From Scatomorpha stercorigallinarum (GTDB lineage Bacteria; Bacillota; Clostridia; Oscillospirales; Oscillospiraceae): a DNA stretch of 64,000 nucleotides. Positions 7,868 to 15,825 of the stretch are shown here, one piece after another (the stretch's first letter is position 1; every line of letters begins with the position of its first letter). The translations under genes were made by a program, and so were the position numbers. Under the pieces are notes generated by a model that was given only the letters and a program-made list of their open reading frames with translations, was not told the origin of the DNA and made no database searches. The DNA lies in assembly GCA_944387865.1 (NCBI GenBank), contig CALXGN010000012.1, positions 4,890 to 68,889 of the forward strand, read 5' to 3'.

Positions 7868-8542
7868 TTATCGCTCCATGTTAAGATAAGTCTGCGGCAC
7901 CTCGCCGACGATCACGGTCTCCGCTATCAGTATCTCCGTCACCACCTGGGTGGAGACGGTGCGCCAGGGGAGCACGACGTCGATGTCTACCACCACGTCG
8001 AGCTTCATCTCGTGCTTGGTCTGGTTGATGCCGGCGGCGGAGAGCTCGTTTTTGAAGTCCACGCGTGAGGAGGTGAGCAGCGTGATGTCCACGGGGATGT
8101 CCGGCCCCTTGCCCAGCAGCAGGCTGGAGCCGAGGATGTTGCCTATCGGTATCGCCAGGCTGAGCTCCCCGCGGTCGGCGGCCTCCACGATGTCGGAGAG
8201 CAGCTCCGAGGAGAGGGCGTTGATGCGCGCCATATTGGCCTTGATGGCCGTCACCGCGCCGCTCTCGTCGCGGTCGATGGTGACGAAGTAGTCATAGCCG
8301 TAGTCGCGCCCGGAGAGCGTGCGGTTTATCGTGTCGTTCACACAGAGTGTCATCAGGTCCACCGCGTCCGACAGCACCATGTCGCAGGAGAGCTCGCGCA
8401 GGTACATCACGCTGCGCACGGCCACCCAGCCGAAAAACAGCAGCAGGCAGAGCGCTATCAGCGCCCAGCGCGTGGCCCGGCGCATGGGCGGCAGGTGCAG
8501 GTCCAGATAGACAGGCCGCCGCGGCCTCCGCCGGCGGAGCAT
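7868..8542 (-). CDS. yunB: Sporulation protein YunB
   Basis: A 224-residue protein with one N-terminal membrane helix at about 23-45 and an extracytoplasmic domain. The order of features, including MRRATRWALI before the helix, CVNDTINRTL, IPIGNILGSSLLLGKGP and the TEILIAETVIVGEVPQTY ending, fits YunB. In Bacillus YunB is a sigma-E-dependent sporulation protein of poorly understood role. The ATG follows a GGGGTGA ribosome site. It lies directly upstream of ligA, a housekeeping gene. Confidence 0.88.
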   Translation of the reverse strand: MLRRRRPRRPVYLDLHLPPMRRATRWALIALCLLLFFGWVAVRSVMYLRELSCDMVLSDAVDLMTLCVNDTINRTLSGRDYGYDYFVTIDRDESGAVTAIKANMARINALSSELLSDIVEAADRGELSLAIPIGNILGSSLLLGKGPDIPVDITLLTSSRVDFKNELSAAGINQTKHEMKLDVVVDIDVVLPWRTVSTQVVTEILIAETVIVGEVPQTYLNMER

Positions 8543-8630
8543 GGCATCACCCCCCTATGGGGAGTGTATGCGCCAGGCTGCGTTTGGATGCCCAGTCTGC
8601 GACTGGAGGGCGGCCAACGGCCGCGGGTAC

Positions 8631-9083
8631 TTGCCTGCGGCCCGCCCGCAGGGAGGGGGATGCAGGGACGAAAGTCCCTGCGGCCCATTTCTGAGAGATT
8701 TCTTTTGCTTGCGCCAAAAGAAACCCCTCAGACTCCAAAGAAAAGCGCTTTGGTGGGGATCGGAGCGTTTTGTGCGTGTTTTACAGGTTTTCAATTATCA
8801 AACGTGGTCATCCCGTCGGTGAATGAGTTCTCTGCATCGCCGACCGTGCGTTGCTCCCTGCGGTCGCGGCACTGCCTTGCAAACAATCGACCCGTCAGCG
8901 GCGCGAGCGTAAGCGAAGCCTTCCGCGGTCGGCGTTGGGCAGAGCCATACGACGGCGGGATGACCACCTGCGATACGTGGGAAGCCATAAAAGATAGTTC
9001 GCGCCTCCGATGCGCACCAAAAGCGTTTTTCTTTGGGGCGCCACACCCGTTTCTTTGGGCAAGACCAAAGAAATGGGGTGGCA
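8631..9083. repeat. Dispersed non-coding repeat, copy A (about 453 bases)
   Basis: This gene-free interval (8543-9092) has the same order of blocks as copy B at 12363-12820. First come TGCCTGCGGCCCGCCCGCAGG and the GCAGGGACGAAAGTCCCTGC hairpin. Then a CTGAG...TTTCTTTTG / CAAAAGAAACCCCTCAG stem at about 8689-8731 leads to an imperfect central palindrome ending in the GGTCGGC region. It ends with CTTTGGGGCGCCACACCC and the TTTCTTTGG...CCAAAGAAA hairpin. No credible gene is present. Ends are defined by similarity to copy B, not by target duplications. Confidence 0.75.
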
Positions 9084-9092
9084 AATGCCGGG

Positions 9093-10340
9093 TCAGGTGA
9101 GCATCTCCGCCACGGCGGCCATCACGCCGAGGCGGCCGGCTTCGTAGGTCAGCCCGCCCTGCAGGAAGGCCATATACGGCTCGCGCATGGGGCCGTCGCA
9201 GCTCAGCTCTATCGACGAGCCCTGTATGAACGCGCCGGCGGCCATGACGACCTCGTCCTCATAGCCGGGCATCTGCCAGGCCTCCGGTGTGACGAAGGAG
9301 TCCACCGGGGAGCCGGACTGGATGCCGCGGCAGAATTTCAGCAGGTTTTCGCCCGAGCGGAGCACGACGGTCTGTATGATGTCCGAGCGGAACTCGCCGC
9401 TGGCGGGGAAGGTCTCGTAGCCCAGCGCTTCCAGCATGGCGGCGCAGAGGGCGGCCGTTTTCAGCGCCTGGGCCGTGGTGTGCGGGGCCAGGAACAGGCC
9501 CTGATAGAGCTGGCGGTTGAGGCCGAAGGTGGCGCCGCACTCACCGCCGATGCCGGGGACGGTGAGCCGGCAGGCGGCGTTTTCAACAAGATCCGCGCGG
9601 CCGGCGATGTAGCCGCCGGAGGGGGCCAGGCCGCCGCCGGGGTTCTTGATGAGCGAGCCGGCGATGAGGTCCGCGCCCACCATCGTGGGCTCGGCGGTGT
9701 CCGTGAACTCGCCGTAGCAGTTGTCCACCACCACGGCCGTATCCGGCGAGGCGGACTTTATGGCGCGGACGATCCCGCCGATCTCCTCCACGGTGAGCGC
9801 GCGGCGGCTGTCATAGCCGCGGGAGCGCTGCACGAGGGCGGCGGCGGGGCGTATCTCCCGCGCGGCGCGCACGATGGCGTCCAGGTCAGGCCCGCCGTCA
9901 AGCGTGTCCACCTGCGCGTAGGCCACGCCGTAGTCGCGCAGCGAGCCGTGCGCGCTGCCGCTGATGCCGATGGCCGTGCGCAGCGTGTCATAGGGCGCGC
10001 CCATCACGGAGAGCAGCGTGTCCCCCGGGCGGACGGCGGCGAAGAGGGCGGAGGCGATGGCGTGCGTGCCGTTGACGAAATTCACGCGCACCAGCGCGCT
10101 CTCCGCGCCGAAAACGCGCGCCCAGACCTTGTCCAGCGTCTCGCGGCCGAGGTCGTCGTAGCCGTAACCCGTGGTGCCGGCGAAGCAGGGCTCCGAAACG
10201 CGGAACTCCTGGAAGGCCTCCAGCACGCGGCGGGTGTTTTCCCGCGCGACGGCGTCTATTTCCTCAAAGCGCCCCGCCAGGCCGCGCTCGCACTCGGCGG
10301 CGAGGCGCTCAACGTTTTCCGGTATTTCACTCAGCTTCAT
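9093..10340 (-). CDS. Methionine gamma-lyase family PLP protein (YnbB-like)
   Basis: A 415-residue fold-type I PLP enzyme of the family annotated as methionine gamma-lyase or aluminium-resistance protein. The probable PLP lysine is in GSLIKNPGGGLAPSGGY. Other conserved pieces are FVNGTHAIASALFA near residue 85 and VVVDNCYGEF, where the Asp contacts the pyridine nitrogen. Its real substrate is not established for the family. The start overlaps the murD end by 14 bases, so both are co-transcribed. In Bacillus the homologue sits near glnR, which is not the case here. Confidence 0.85.
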   Translation of the reverse strand: MKLSEIPENVERLAAECERGLAGRFEEIDAVARENTRRVLEAFQEFRVSEPCFAGTTGYGYDDLGRETLDKVWARVFGAESALVRVNFVNGTHAIASALFAAVRPGDTLLSVMGAPYDTLRTAIGISGSAHGSLRDYGVAYAQVDTLDGGPDLDAIVRAAREIRPAAALVQRSRGYDSRRALTVEEIGGIVRAIKSASPDTAVVVDNCYGEFTDTAEPTMVGADLIAGSLIKNPGGGLAPSGGYIAGRADLVENAACRLTVPGIGGECGATFGLNRQLYQGLFLAPHTTAQALKTAALCAAMLEALGYETFPASGEFRSDIIQTVVLRSGENLLKFCRGIQSGSPVDSFVTPEAWQMPGYEDEVVMAAGAFIQGSSIELSCDGPMREPYMAFLQGGLTYEAGRLGVMAAVAEMLT

Positions 10341-11727
10341 TTTCCTTGAACTCCATTACTATATCTCTGAATTTGTCGCCGCGCTCGGCGAAATTTGTGA
10401 ACCTGTCGAAGGACGAGCAGGCGGGGGACAGCAGCACGATGTCCCCGGGGATGGACGCATCCCGCGCCGCCTCGACGGCGGAGCGGAGGTCCGGCAGTAT
10501 GCGCACCGGAAGGCGCGAGGGGTCGTAAAACACGCTGTGTTTGACCGCGGCGGCGATCTGTTCGGCGGTGTCGCCCGTCAGGTAGAGGGACTTCACGCGC
10601 TCGGATATCTCGTCGCCCAGCGTGTCGAAGGAGATGTGCTTGTCGTGCCCGCCGGCGATGAGGATGGGCTTGGTGCGCATGGCGCGCAGCCCGGCGATGG
10701 TGCGTGTGGGGCTGGTGGCGATGGAGTCGTTGATGTAGGTGACGCCGTCCAGCTCGCGTATGTGCTCCAGGCGGTGGCGCACGCCGCCGTAGCTGCGCGC
10801 CACGTCGCGGCAGATGCCGGCGCCCACCATACCGTCCACCGCCGCGAAGGCCGCCATGTAGTTCTCCACGTTGTGCACGCCGGGAATGCGTATCTCCGTC
10901 ACCGGGATGATGGGCTCCACCTCGTAGCCGTGCGAGCGGTAGACCGTGCCGTCGCGGCAGAAAACGCCGTCGCGCACCGTCTCGCGGCGGGAGAAGAGCC
11001 GCACGCGGCTCCTGGCCTCCTCGCCGAAGCGGGCGGTGTAGGCGTTGTCGGCGTTCACGACGAGGACGTCCTCCGGCGTCTGCATGGCGAAGATGCGGCG
11101 CTTGGCGTTTACGTAGTCGTCAAAGTCCGGGTGCTTGTCGAGGTGGTTGGGGGAGACGTTGGTGACCACGGCCACGTCCGGGCGGATGCTGATGCTGTGC
11201 AGCTGGAAGCTGGAGAGCTCCAGCACGGCGATGTCGTCCGGGCGCATCTCCGGCACCGAGGCGAGCAGGGGCTTGCCGATGTTGCCGCCCAGATAGACGT
11301 TGCGGCCGGCGGCGCGCAGCAGCTCGGCGATGATGGAGGACGTGGTGGTCTTGCCGTCAGAGCCGGTGATGCCTATCGTCAGGCAGGGGCAGAGGCGGAA
11401 AAACGCCTCCATCTCGCTGGTTATCTCCGCGCCGTGGGCGGCGGCGGAGACGAGAGCCGGCTCCGTGGGCAGGACGCCGGGCGTGCGGAAGATGACGTCA
11501 TAGCCGTCAAGGCCGGAGAGATAGCCCGCGCCGAGCGTCACCTCGGCGCCGCGCTTCCGGTAATCCTCCGCCTCGGCGCCCAGCTTTTCCTCGCCGCGCT
11601 GGTCGCGGACGGAGATGAGGATGCCGGCGGAGAGCAGCAGCTCGATGAGCGGGCGGTTGCTGACGCCGACGCCCACCACGGCCACGCGCTTATCTTTAAG
11701 GGAAGAAATGTACTCTTCAAGGGTCAT
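10327..11727 (-). CDS. murD: UDP-N-acetylmuramoylalanine--D-glutamate ligase
   Basis: A cytoplasmic Mur ligase that adds D-glutamate to UDP-MurNAc-L-Ala in peptidoglycan synthesis. It is 466 residues. The N-terminal Rossmann-like part carries VAVVGVGVSNRPL, the central ATPase has the P-loop TGSDGKTTTSSI near residue 116, and NHLDKH lies in the Mur ligase core. The C-terminal domain starts near RAMRTKPILIAGG. The gene is isolated from the usual dcw cluster and is paired with the YnbB-like gene. The ATG follows a GAGGTGA ribosome site. Confidence 0.96.
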   Translation of the reverse strand: MTLEEYISSLKDKRVAVVGVGVSNRPLIELLLSAGILISVRDQRGEEKLGAEAEDYRKRGAEVTLGAGYLSGLDGYDVIFRTPGVLPTEPALVSAAAHGAEITSEMEAFFRLCPCLTIGITGSDGKTTTSSIIAELLRAAGRNVYLGGNIGKPLLASVPEMRPDDIAVLELSSFQLHSISIRPDVAVVTNVSPNHLDKHPDFDDYVNAKRRIFAMQTPEDVLVVNADNAYTARFGEEARSRVRLFSRRETVRDGVFCRDGTVYRSHGYEVEPIIPVTEIRIPGVHNVENYMAAFAAVDGMVGAGICRDVARSYGGVRHRLEHIRELDGVTYINDSIATSPTRTIAGLRAMRTKPILIAGGHDKHISFDTLGDEISERVKSLYLTGDTAEQIAAAVKHSVFYDPSRLPVRILPDLRSAVEAARDASIPGDIVLLSPACSSFDRFTNFAERGDKFRDIVMEFKENEAE

Positions 11728-11786
11728 GGGAAATCACCTCACCGCCTGATTATATCCCGACCCGGCGGCAAATACAATAATTTTAT

Positions 11787-11816
11787 TGACTTTGGGCGGC
11801 AAGGAGGGGTAAAATA
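11787..11816 (+). promoter_or_regulatory. Promoter of rnpB
   Basis: TTGACT at 11787-11792 and TAAAAT at 11811-11816 with an 18-base spacer. The predicted start coincides with the first bases of RNase P RNA helix P1. Confidence 0.65.
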
Positions 11817-11822
11817 CTCGGC

Positions 11823-12302
11823 AGCGGGCCGGGCGGCCGCGCGTACACGGCGAAAGCCCGTGCGTGAGGAAAGTCCGGGCTCCACAGGGCAAGGATAACG
11901 GGTAACGCCCGCCAGGGGAAACCCTCGGACAAGTGCAACAGAGATATACCGCGTCGATCCTCCGCCAGGAGAGAAATCAAATGGGGTCCCCACGAAAGCC
12001 CTGCGCTTTCGTGGGGAAAGGAGGAGCAAGGGAGCGAACGCAGTTTTCGGCGAAAGCCGCTGGCTTTTGCCGGAAACGGAGGTGAGCGCACTTTGCGACG
12101 ACGTAAGGGTGGAAAGGCGAGGTAAGAGCTCACCCGCCGCATGGAGACATGCCGGCGCTGTAAACTCTATCCGGAGCAACACCGTGGAAAGGGACACAAG
12201 GCCGGCCCGGCCGTCCCGATGGAGGTGGCTTGAGGCGCGCGGCAACGCGCGTCCCAGATAGATGGCCGTCCACGACAGAACCCGGCTTACAGGCCCGCGC
12301 AT
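11823..12302 (+). ncRNA. rnpB: RNase P RNA, class A, with enlarged P12 arm
   Basis: The catalytic RNA that matures tRNA 5' ends. Universal blocks are present: GAGGAAAGTCCGGGCTCC near 11867, GTGCAACAGAGA near 11934, AAACTCTATCCGGAGCAACACC near 12163 in shortened form, and ACAGAACCCGGCTTA near 12275. GCGGGCC (11824-11830) pairs with GGCCCGC (12292-12298) as helix P1. The arm between about 11954 and 12106 replaces the short P12 hairpin of Escherichia coli with about 150 bases that include two extra hairpins. Ends are accurate to a few bases. Confidence 0.95.
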
Positions 12303-12333
12303 AAAGCCGCGCCCCGATGGGGCGCGGCTTTTT
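12303..12333 (+). terminator. Terminator of rnpB
   Basis: Arms AAAGCCGCGCCCC and GGGCGCGGCTTT flank a GATG loop, and a run of T ends the stem at 12329-12333. This is a textbook intrinsic terminator. Confidence 0.92.
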
Positions 12334-12362
12334 GTAAAGGCCCAAACTGCGTTTGGAGGCAA

Positions 12363-12820
12363 TTGCCTGCGGCCCGCCCGCAGGTGGGGGATGCAGGGAC
12401 GAAAGTCCCTGCGGCCCATTTCTGAGGGATTTCTTTTTGTCTTGTCAAAAAGAAACCCCTCAGACTCCAAAGAGAAAACCGCTTTGGTGCGGGTCGATAC
12501 GTAAAATCTGCTTGTTAGTCCGGGTGGTGACTGATTTTTGGGTGGTCATCCCGGTGTCGGATGGCTTTGCACATCGCCGACCGCGGTTGGCTTCGCTTCG
12601 CTCGCGCCGCTGACATGTTGATGATCGGTAGTGCCGCGAGCGTAAGCGAAGCAATGCACGGTCGGCCAAGCTGCGCTTGGATGCAAAGAAGCGCGCCTCA
12701 CCAACGGATGACCTCCGTTAGTGAGGCGCGCAGCGCATCTGCCTCCAGGCGCAGCCTGGGCGTTTTTCTTTGGGGCGCCACACCCGTTTCTTTGGGCAAG
12801 ACCAAAGAAATGGGGTGGCA
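12363..12820. repeat. Dispersed non-coding repeat, copy B (about 458 bases)
   Basis: It has the same block order as copy A. Its segment 12430-12496 is identical over 67 bases to the reverse complement of 15729-15795 in copy C. Internally it holds a long inverted pair (CTTCGCTTCGCTCGCG... against ...GCGAGCGTAAGCGAAG) and a GAGGCGCGC...GCGCGCCTC-type stem at 12689-12732. A further short duplication of the GCCTCCAGGCGCAGCCTGG block lies at about 12859-12890. Nothing coding is seen between rnpB and the next gene. Confidence 0.8.
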
Positions 12821-12951
12821 CTGGCCCCCTTGCGGGGGCCTCTCGTCAGCGCGGCGCGCAGCGCAACCGCCTCCAGGCGCAGCCTGGCCGCCGCAGCCTG
12901 GGTTGACAGTTTGGTGAAGATATGAGAAACTATGGCAAAGAGGTGTGGAAC

Positions 12952-13476
12952 ATGAAATTTACATTCGACACGGACTATGACCAGCGCGCGCTGACGGCCA
13001 TGGCGCGGGCCCTGCGCAAGACCCTCCGGCGCAAGAGCAGCCGGACCTCGCGCTTCTTCGGACTGCTCATCGTCGCGCTCGCCGCGATACTCACCATACC
13101 GGCGATGGACGGGGACTTTACACTGACGGTGAACATCGCAGTCACATGGCTCGCGGCGATCGTCATCCTGGCTGTGTTCCTCTTTGAGGACAGCATAAAC
13201 GCCTATATCGCCAAACGCAGGATGCTGCTGGGTACTGACAGCGCGAAGAGCAGCTTTATGGATGACTGCTACACTTCGGAGACGCAGGTGGGGCTCTCGG
13301 AGTGGAAATACGACCGGATCGACGCCATCGCGGAGACGAAGCGCTATTTCGTATTCCTCTTTGACCGCAGCCACGCCCAGCTCTACGACAAGGAGAGCAT
13401 CGGCGGCGGCACGGCGGACGAGTTCCGCAGCTTCATCGAGGAAAAGACCGGCCTGCCCGTGGAGTACGTCGGCTAA
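12952..13476 (+). CDS. YcxB-like membrane protein
   Basis: 174 residues with two membrane helices in the first half (around FGLLIVALAAILTIPAM and VTWLAAIVILAVFLF). A soluble C-terminal part, with EWKYDRIDAIAETKRYFVFLFD followed by EFRSFIEEKTG, resembles the YcxB-like domain. The function of this family is not known. The ATG at 12952 was chosen over the in-frame upstream ATG at 12922 because AGAGGTG lies nine bases before it. It is a single gene, convergent with the spoIVFB-like gene with which it overlaps by a few bases. Confidence 0.7.
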   Translation: MKFTFDTDYDQRALTAMARALRKTLRRKSSRTSRFFGLLIVALAAILTIPAMDGDFTLTVNIAVTWLAAIVILAVFLFEDSINAYIAKRRMLLGTDSAKSSFMDDCYTSETQVGLSEWKYDRIDAIAETKRYFVFLFDRSHAQLYDKESIGGGTADEFRSFIEEKTGLPVEYVG

Positions 13477-14033
13477 GGCCGCTCGCGGCCCTGCTCCAGG
13501 CAGAGATAGGCCCCGGCGCAGAAGAGCGCCGCGCCATAGCCCCGGGCAACGGCATACAGCCCCGCGGAGAGCGTGAAGCCGGCCGTGATCAGGCCCAGGA
13601 GGGAGCAGGCGCGCCGGCCCAGCAGCGCCTCCGCGATCCGCCCGCCGTCCAGCGGCGGGGCCGGCAGCAGGTTGAAGAGCGAGAGCACCAGGCTGAGCCC
13701 CGACGAGGAGACGAGCACAGGCCAGGCCATGGCCGCGCCCAGGCGGGAGGCTATGAGCGCCCAGACGGCGCCCGCCGCCGGGCCCGCCGCCGCGCAGAGC
13801 GCCTCCTGCCACCGGCCGGAGAGCCCACGGCGGTCGATGACCGCGCCGCAGACGTCCAGACGCAGGGCGCGCACGCGCCCGCCGCATACGCGCAGCGCGG
13901 CCAGGTGGCCGCACTCGTGCGCCGCCGCGGCCAGCAGCAGGGCCAGCAGCCCGTCCCAGTCCAAAACGAAGTACAGCGCCGAGAGCAGGAGCACCGCCCC
14001 GGCGCTGACGTTTATTTTCACATGCTTTTCCAT
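13473..14033 (-). CDS. SpoIVFB-like M50 site-2 intramembrane metalloprotease
   Basis: A 186-residue polytopic membrane protein. Zinc-binding HECGH lies in LLAAAAHECGHLAAL, and the second M50 motif is NLLPAPPLDGGRI with the third metal ligand Asp. In Bacillus SpoIVFB cleaves pro-sigma-K in the mother cell. The ATG at 14033 lies just past the stop of the M23-domain gene, and that SpoIVFA-SpoIVFB order supports the sporulation assignment over other M50 proteases. It lacks the C-terminal CBS domain seen in some relatives. Confidence 0.82.
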   Translation of the reverse strand: MEKHVKINVSAGAVLLLSALYFVLDWDGLLALLLAAAAHECGHLAALRVCGGRVRALRLDVCGAVIDRRGLSGRWQEALCAAAGPAAGAVWALIASRLGAAMAWPVLVSSSGLSLVLSLFNLLPAPPLDGGRIAEALLGRRACSLLGLITAGFTLSAGLYAVARGYGAALFCAGAYLCLEQGRERP

Positions 14034-14034
14034 A

Positions 14035-14880
14035 TCAGGCCAAATAAAACTCCGGGTTGTAATAGACGCCGTCGCAGGTGAGCTCAAGGTGCAGGTGGGG
14101 GCCCGTTACATGGCCCGTGCCGCCCACGAGGGCCACGCGCTGGCCCTTCGTCACGCTCTCGCCCGCGGAGACGAGCAGCTCGCTGCAGTGGGCGTAGAGC
14201 GTGCGCCAGCCGCCGCCGTGGTCAATGACGAGGTAGTTGCCGTAGCCTGCGTCCCAGCCGGCCATGCCCACGGTGCCGTCGGCGAAGGCGAGGATGTCCG
14301 TGCCTGTCCAGGCGGCGAAATCCGTGCCGTAGTGGAACTTGACTTCGTTCTCCAGCGGGTGCAGGCGGTAGCCGAAGCCGCTGGAGGTGTAGCCCTCCAC
14401 GGGGCTGGTGTACTCGAACGGCAGCTCGGGCATGTCATAGGTGACGCTGGCGGGTACGGCGTAGTCGGAAAACTCCGCCTGGCTCTCGAGGAAGGCCGCC
14501 ACGGCGGCCGGCGTCTCCTGCGGCGTGGGCTCGGGAGTGGGCGCGCTCGTCGGCTCCGCGGTGGGCGTGGGGGAGGGCGGCGCATCCGCCTCCGGCGGCG
14601 GCGAGACGGCCGGCTGCTCGGAGGGGGCGGGCATTTCCGCTGCGAGGCCCAGCGCGGCGAGGACGGGCTCGGCCGCGTCCGCGCCGCCCAGCGCGCTGCC
14701 CAGGCGCAGGAGGGCCTCGGAATAGTCCGCGTCGCGGCTGATGGCTTCGCGCAGCTCCGCACGCAGCGCGGCCGTCTGCTCCGGCAGCAGCAGCTTGACG
14801 AAGGTGAGCGCGACGAACAGCGCGCCCGAAAGGCAGAGCCGGGCGGCGGTCAGGTTGTTGTAATGCTTTTGCGTGCTCAT
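14035..14880 (-). CDS. SpoIVFA-like M23 peptidase-domain membrane protein
   Basis: 281 residues: a short cytoplasmic start, one membrane helix (about 15-30, LCLSGALFVALTFVKLLL), and a Pro/Thr/Glu-rich linker. The C-terminal LytM/M23 domain has FHYGTD and HLHLEL as metal ligands. SpoIVFA anchors and restrains SpoIVFB, and the next gene downstream is SpoIVFB-like. The ATG at 14880 is preferred; the longer reading frame would run back over the tRNA-Pro gene and promoter. A SpoIIQ-like role is an alternative, but gene order argues against it. Confidence 0.78.
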   Translation of the reverse strand: MSTQKHYNNLTAARLCLSGALFVALTFVKLLLPEQTAALRAELREAISRDADYSEALLRLGSALGGADAAEPVLAALGLAAEMPAPSEQPAVSPPPEADAPPSPTPTAEPTSAPTPEPTPQETPAAVAAFLESQAEFSDYAVPASVTYDMPELPFEYTSPVEGYTSSGFGYRLHPLENEVKFHYGTDFAAWTGTDILAFADGTVGMAGWDAGYGNYLVIDHGGGWRTLYAHCSELLVSAGESVTKGQRVALVGGTGHVTGPHLHLELTCDGVYYNPEFYLA

Positions 14881-14933
14881 GTAGGGATTATATTGGGCGG
14901 CGCTGAAAGTTATACATCTTTTGAAAGTATTTC

Positions 14934-14962
14934 TTGACAAGCGCGCGTAAAACACATATAAT
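14934..14962 (+). promoter_or_regulatory. Consensus promoter of tRNA-Pro
   Basis: Perfect TTGACA (14934-14939) and perfect TATAAT (14957-14962) with a 17-base spacer. The transcript starts about 8 bases before the mature tRNA. Confidence 0.93.
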
Positions 14963-14976
14963 ATGAAAGCTGTCAA

Positions 14977-15052
14977 CGGGGTGTAGCGCAGATGGTAGCG
15001 CGCATGGTTCGGGACCATGAGGCCGCGAGTTCAAGTCTCGCCACTCCGACCA
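14977..15052 (+). tRNA. tRNA-Pro, anticodon CGG
   Basis: 76 bases with encoded CCA. The acceptor stem CGGGGTG pairs with CACTCCG with one G-U. The anticodon arm CATGG-TTCGGGA-CCATG gives anticodon CGG, and GTTCAAGTC is the T loop. It is a single tRNA unit flanked by a consensus promoter and a strong terminator. Confidence 0.96.
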
Positions 15053-15091
15053 CGTCGGAGCAAAGTCCGCTTTGCTCCGACGTTCTTTTTT
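15053..15091 (+). terminator. Terminator of tRNA-Pro
   Basis: CGTCGGAGCAAAG and CTTTGCTCCGACG form a perfect 13-bp stem with loop TCCG, followed by TTCTTTTTT. It begins right after the CCA end of the tRNA. Confidence 0.93.
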
Positions 15092-15466
15092 GCCTTCGGC
15101 AGAAAAGAACGTCATCCGCCCGCTCCCTTGCTCCTCCTTTCCGAATCGAACCCGCTTGCGCTGGGCTTCGATTCGGTTAAATACGAGGTAAATACGAGGG
15201 GGACCGGGGGTCCCCCTCGTAAGCTCCCCTCCATAAAAAATATATGGGCCTCCGGGGCTTTTGCCCCGGAGGCCCATATATTTTGCGCGCCGCACGGCGG
15301 CGCGGTTGCGCCTCTGAGGCGCAAGATAAGGTATCGCCCCGAGGCAAAGCCCCGGGGCGATTTTGGCCGCCCTATGCGGGCGGCCATTCCTATGCTTGGG
15401 ACGTTGGAAGCCTCTGAGTCAACAGGCTTTTCTAATGTGTCCCATTTTGCGGGGCAAAATGGGACA
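15080..15466. repeat. Array of consecutive perfect hairpins
   Basis: The gene-free stretch behind tRNA-Pro is a string of separate inverted repeats. They are at 15080-15112 (ACGTTCTTTT arms), 15141-15176 (CCGAATCGAA), 15193-15221 (TACGAGGGGGACC), 15238-15283 (21-bp perfect stem, TTTT loop), 15306-15324 (TTGCGCCT), 15333-15361 (ATCGCCCC), 15365-15385 (GGCCGCCC) and 15438-15466 (TGTCCCATTTTGC). The arms do not share sequence with each other. Reading frames across it lack ribosome sites and family signatures. Confidence 0.85.
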
Positions 15467-15614
15467 TTGATACGCCGCCCGCGCTGGCGGGCGCGGGCGA
15501 GCGAGATGGGCGGAGCGGGCGGAGCCCGCCCACGGGCGTGGTTTGCGTAGTTTGGGGCGGGGGTGCTTGTCGCGGCGTTTATGGGGGGCTCCGCCCCCTT
15601 GCCCCCCTGCCCAC

Positions 15615-15820
15615 TTAGTGCCGCGAGCGAAGCGAAGCAATGCACGGCCGGCGGTGCTGAACACCCATTCGATGACGGGATGACCACTTACGACATGCTG
15701 AAAGGCATAAAAGACAGCATTTACCTACCGACCCGCACCAAAGCGGTTTTCTCTTTGGAGTCTGAGGGGTTTCTTTTTGACAAGACAAAAAGAAACCTCT
15801 CAGTATTGGGCCGCAGGCAA
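15615..15820. repeat. Dispersed non-coding repeat, copy C (partial, inverted)
   Basis: In the opposite orientation to copies A and B it carries the TGCCTGCGGCCC block, the TTTCTTTTTG...CAAAAAGAAA hairpin, the GACTCCAAAGAGAAAACCGC block and the GGTCATCCCG and GCTTCGCTTCGCTCGCGG blocks. It lacks the TTTGGGGCGCCACACCC end. It lies at the 3' end of potD, where its hairpin could serve as the pot operon terminator. Confidence 0.8.
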
Positions 15821-15825
15821 CTGGA

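Noticed and set aside
8495..9100. Frames in the first dispersed repeat
   Set aside because: Equivalent blocks in copies B and C are in different frames and orientation, which argues against coding.
11739..12470. Open frames across rnpB on both strands
   Set aside because: The universal RNase P RNA blocks, promoter and terminator explain the region; the frames have no ribosome sites.
14881..15018. Longer start for the SpoIVFA-like protein
   Set aside because: The extension crosses the consensus promoter and the 5' half of tRNA-Pro; ATG 14880 gives a normal N-terminal membrane-anchor layout.
15017..15687. Overlapping open frames in the hairpin array
   Set aside because: They run through the tRNA-Pro gene and perfect inverted repeats and have no ribosome site or known motif.
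8631..15820. Repeats considered as a CRISPR array
   Set aside because: There are only three copies, kilobases apart, with no short regular repeat-spacer pattern and no cas genes.
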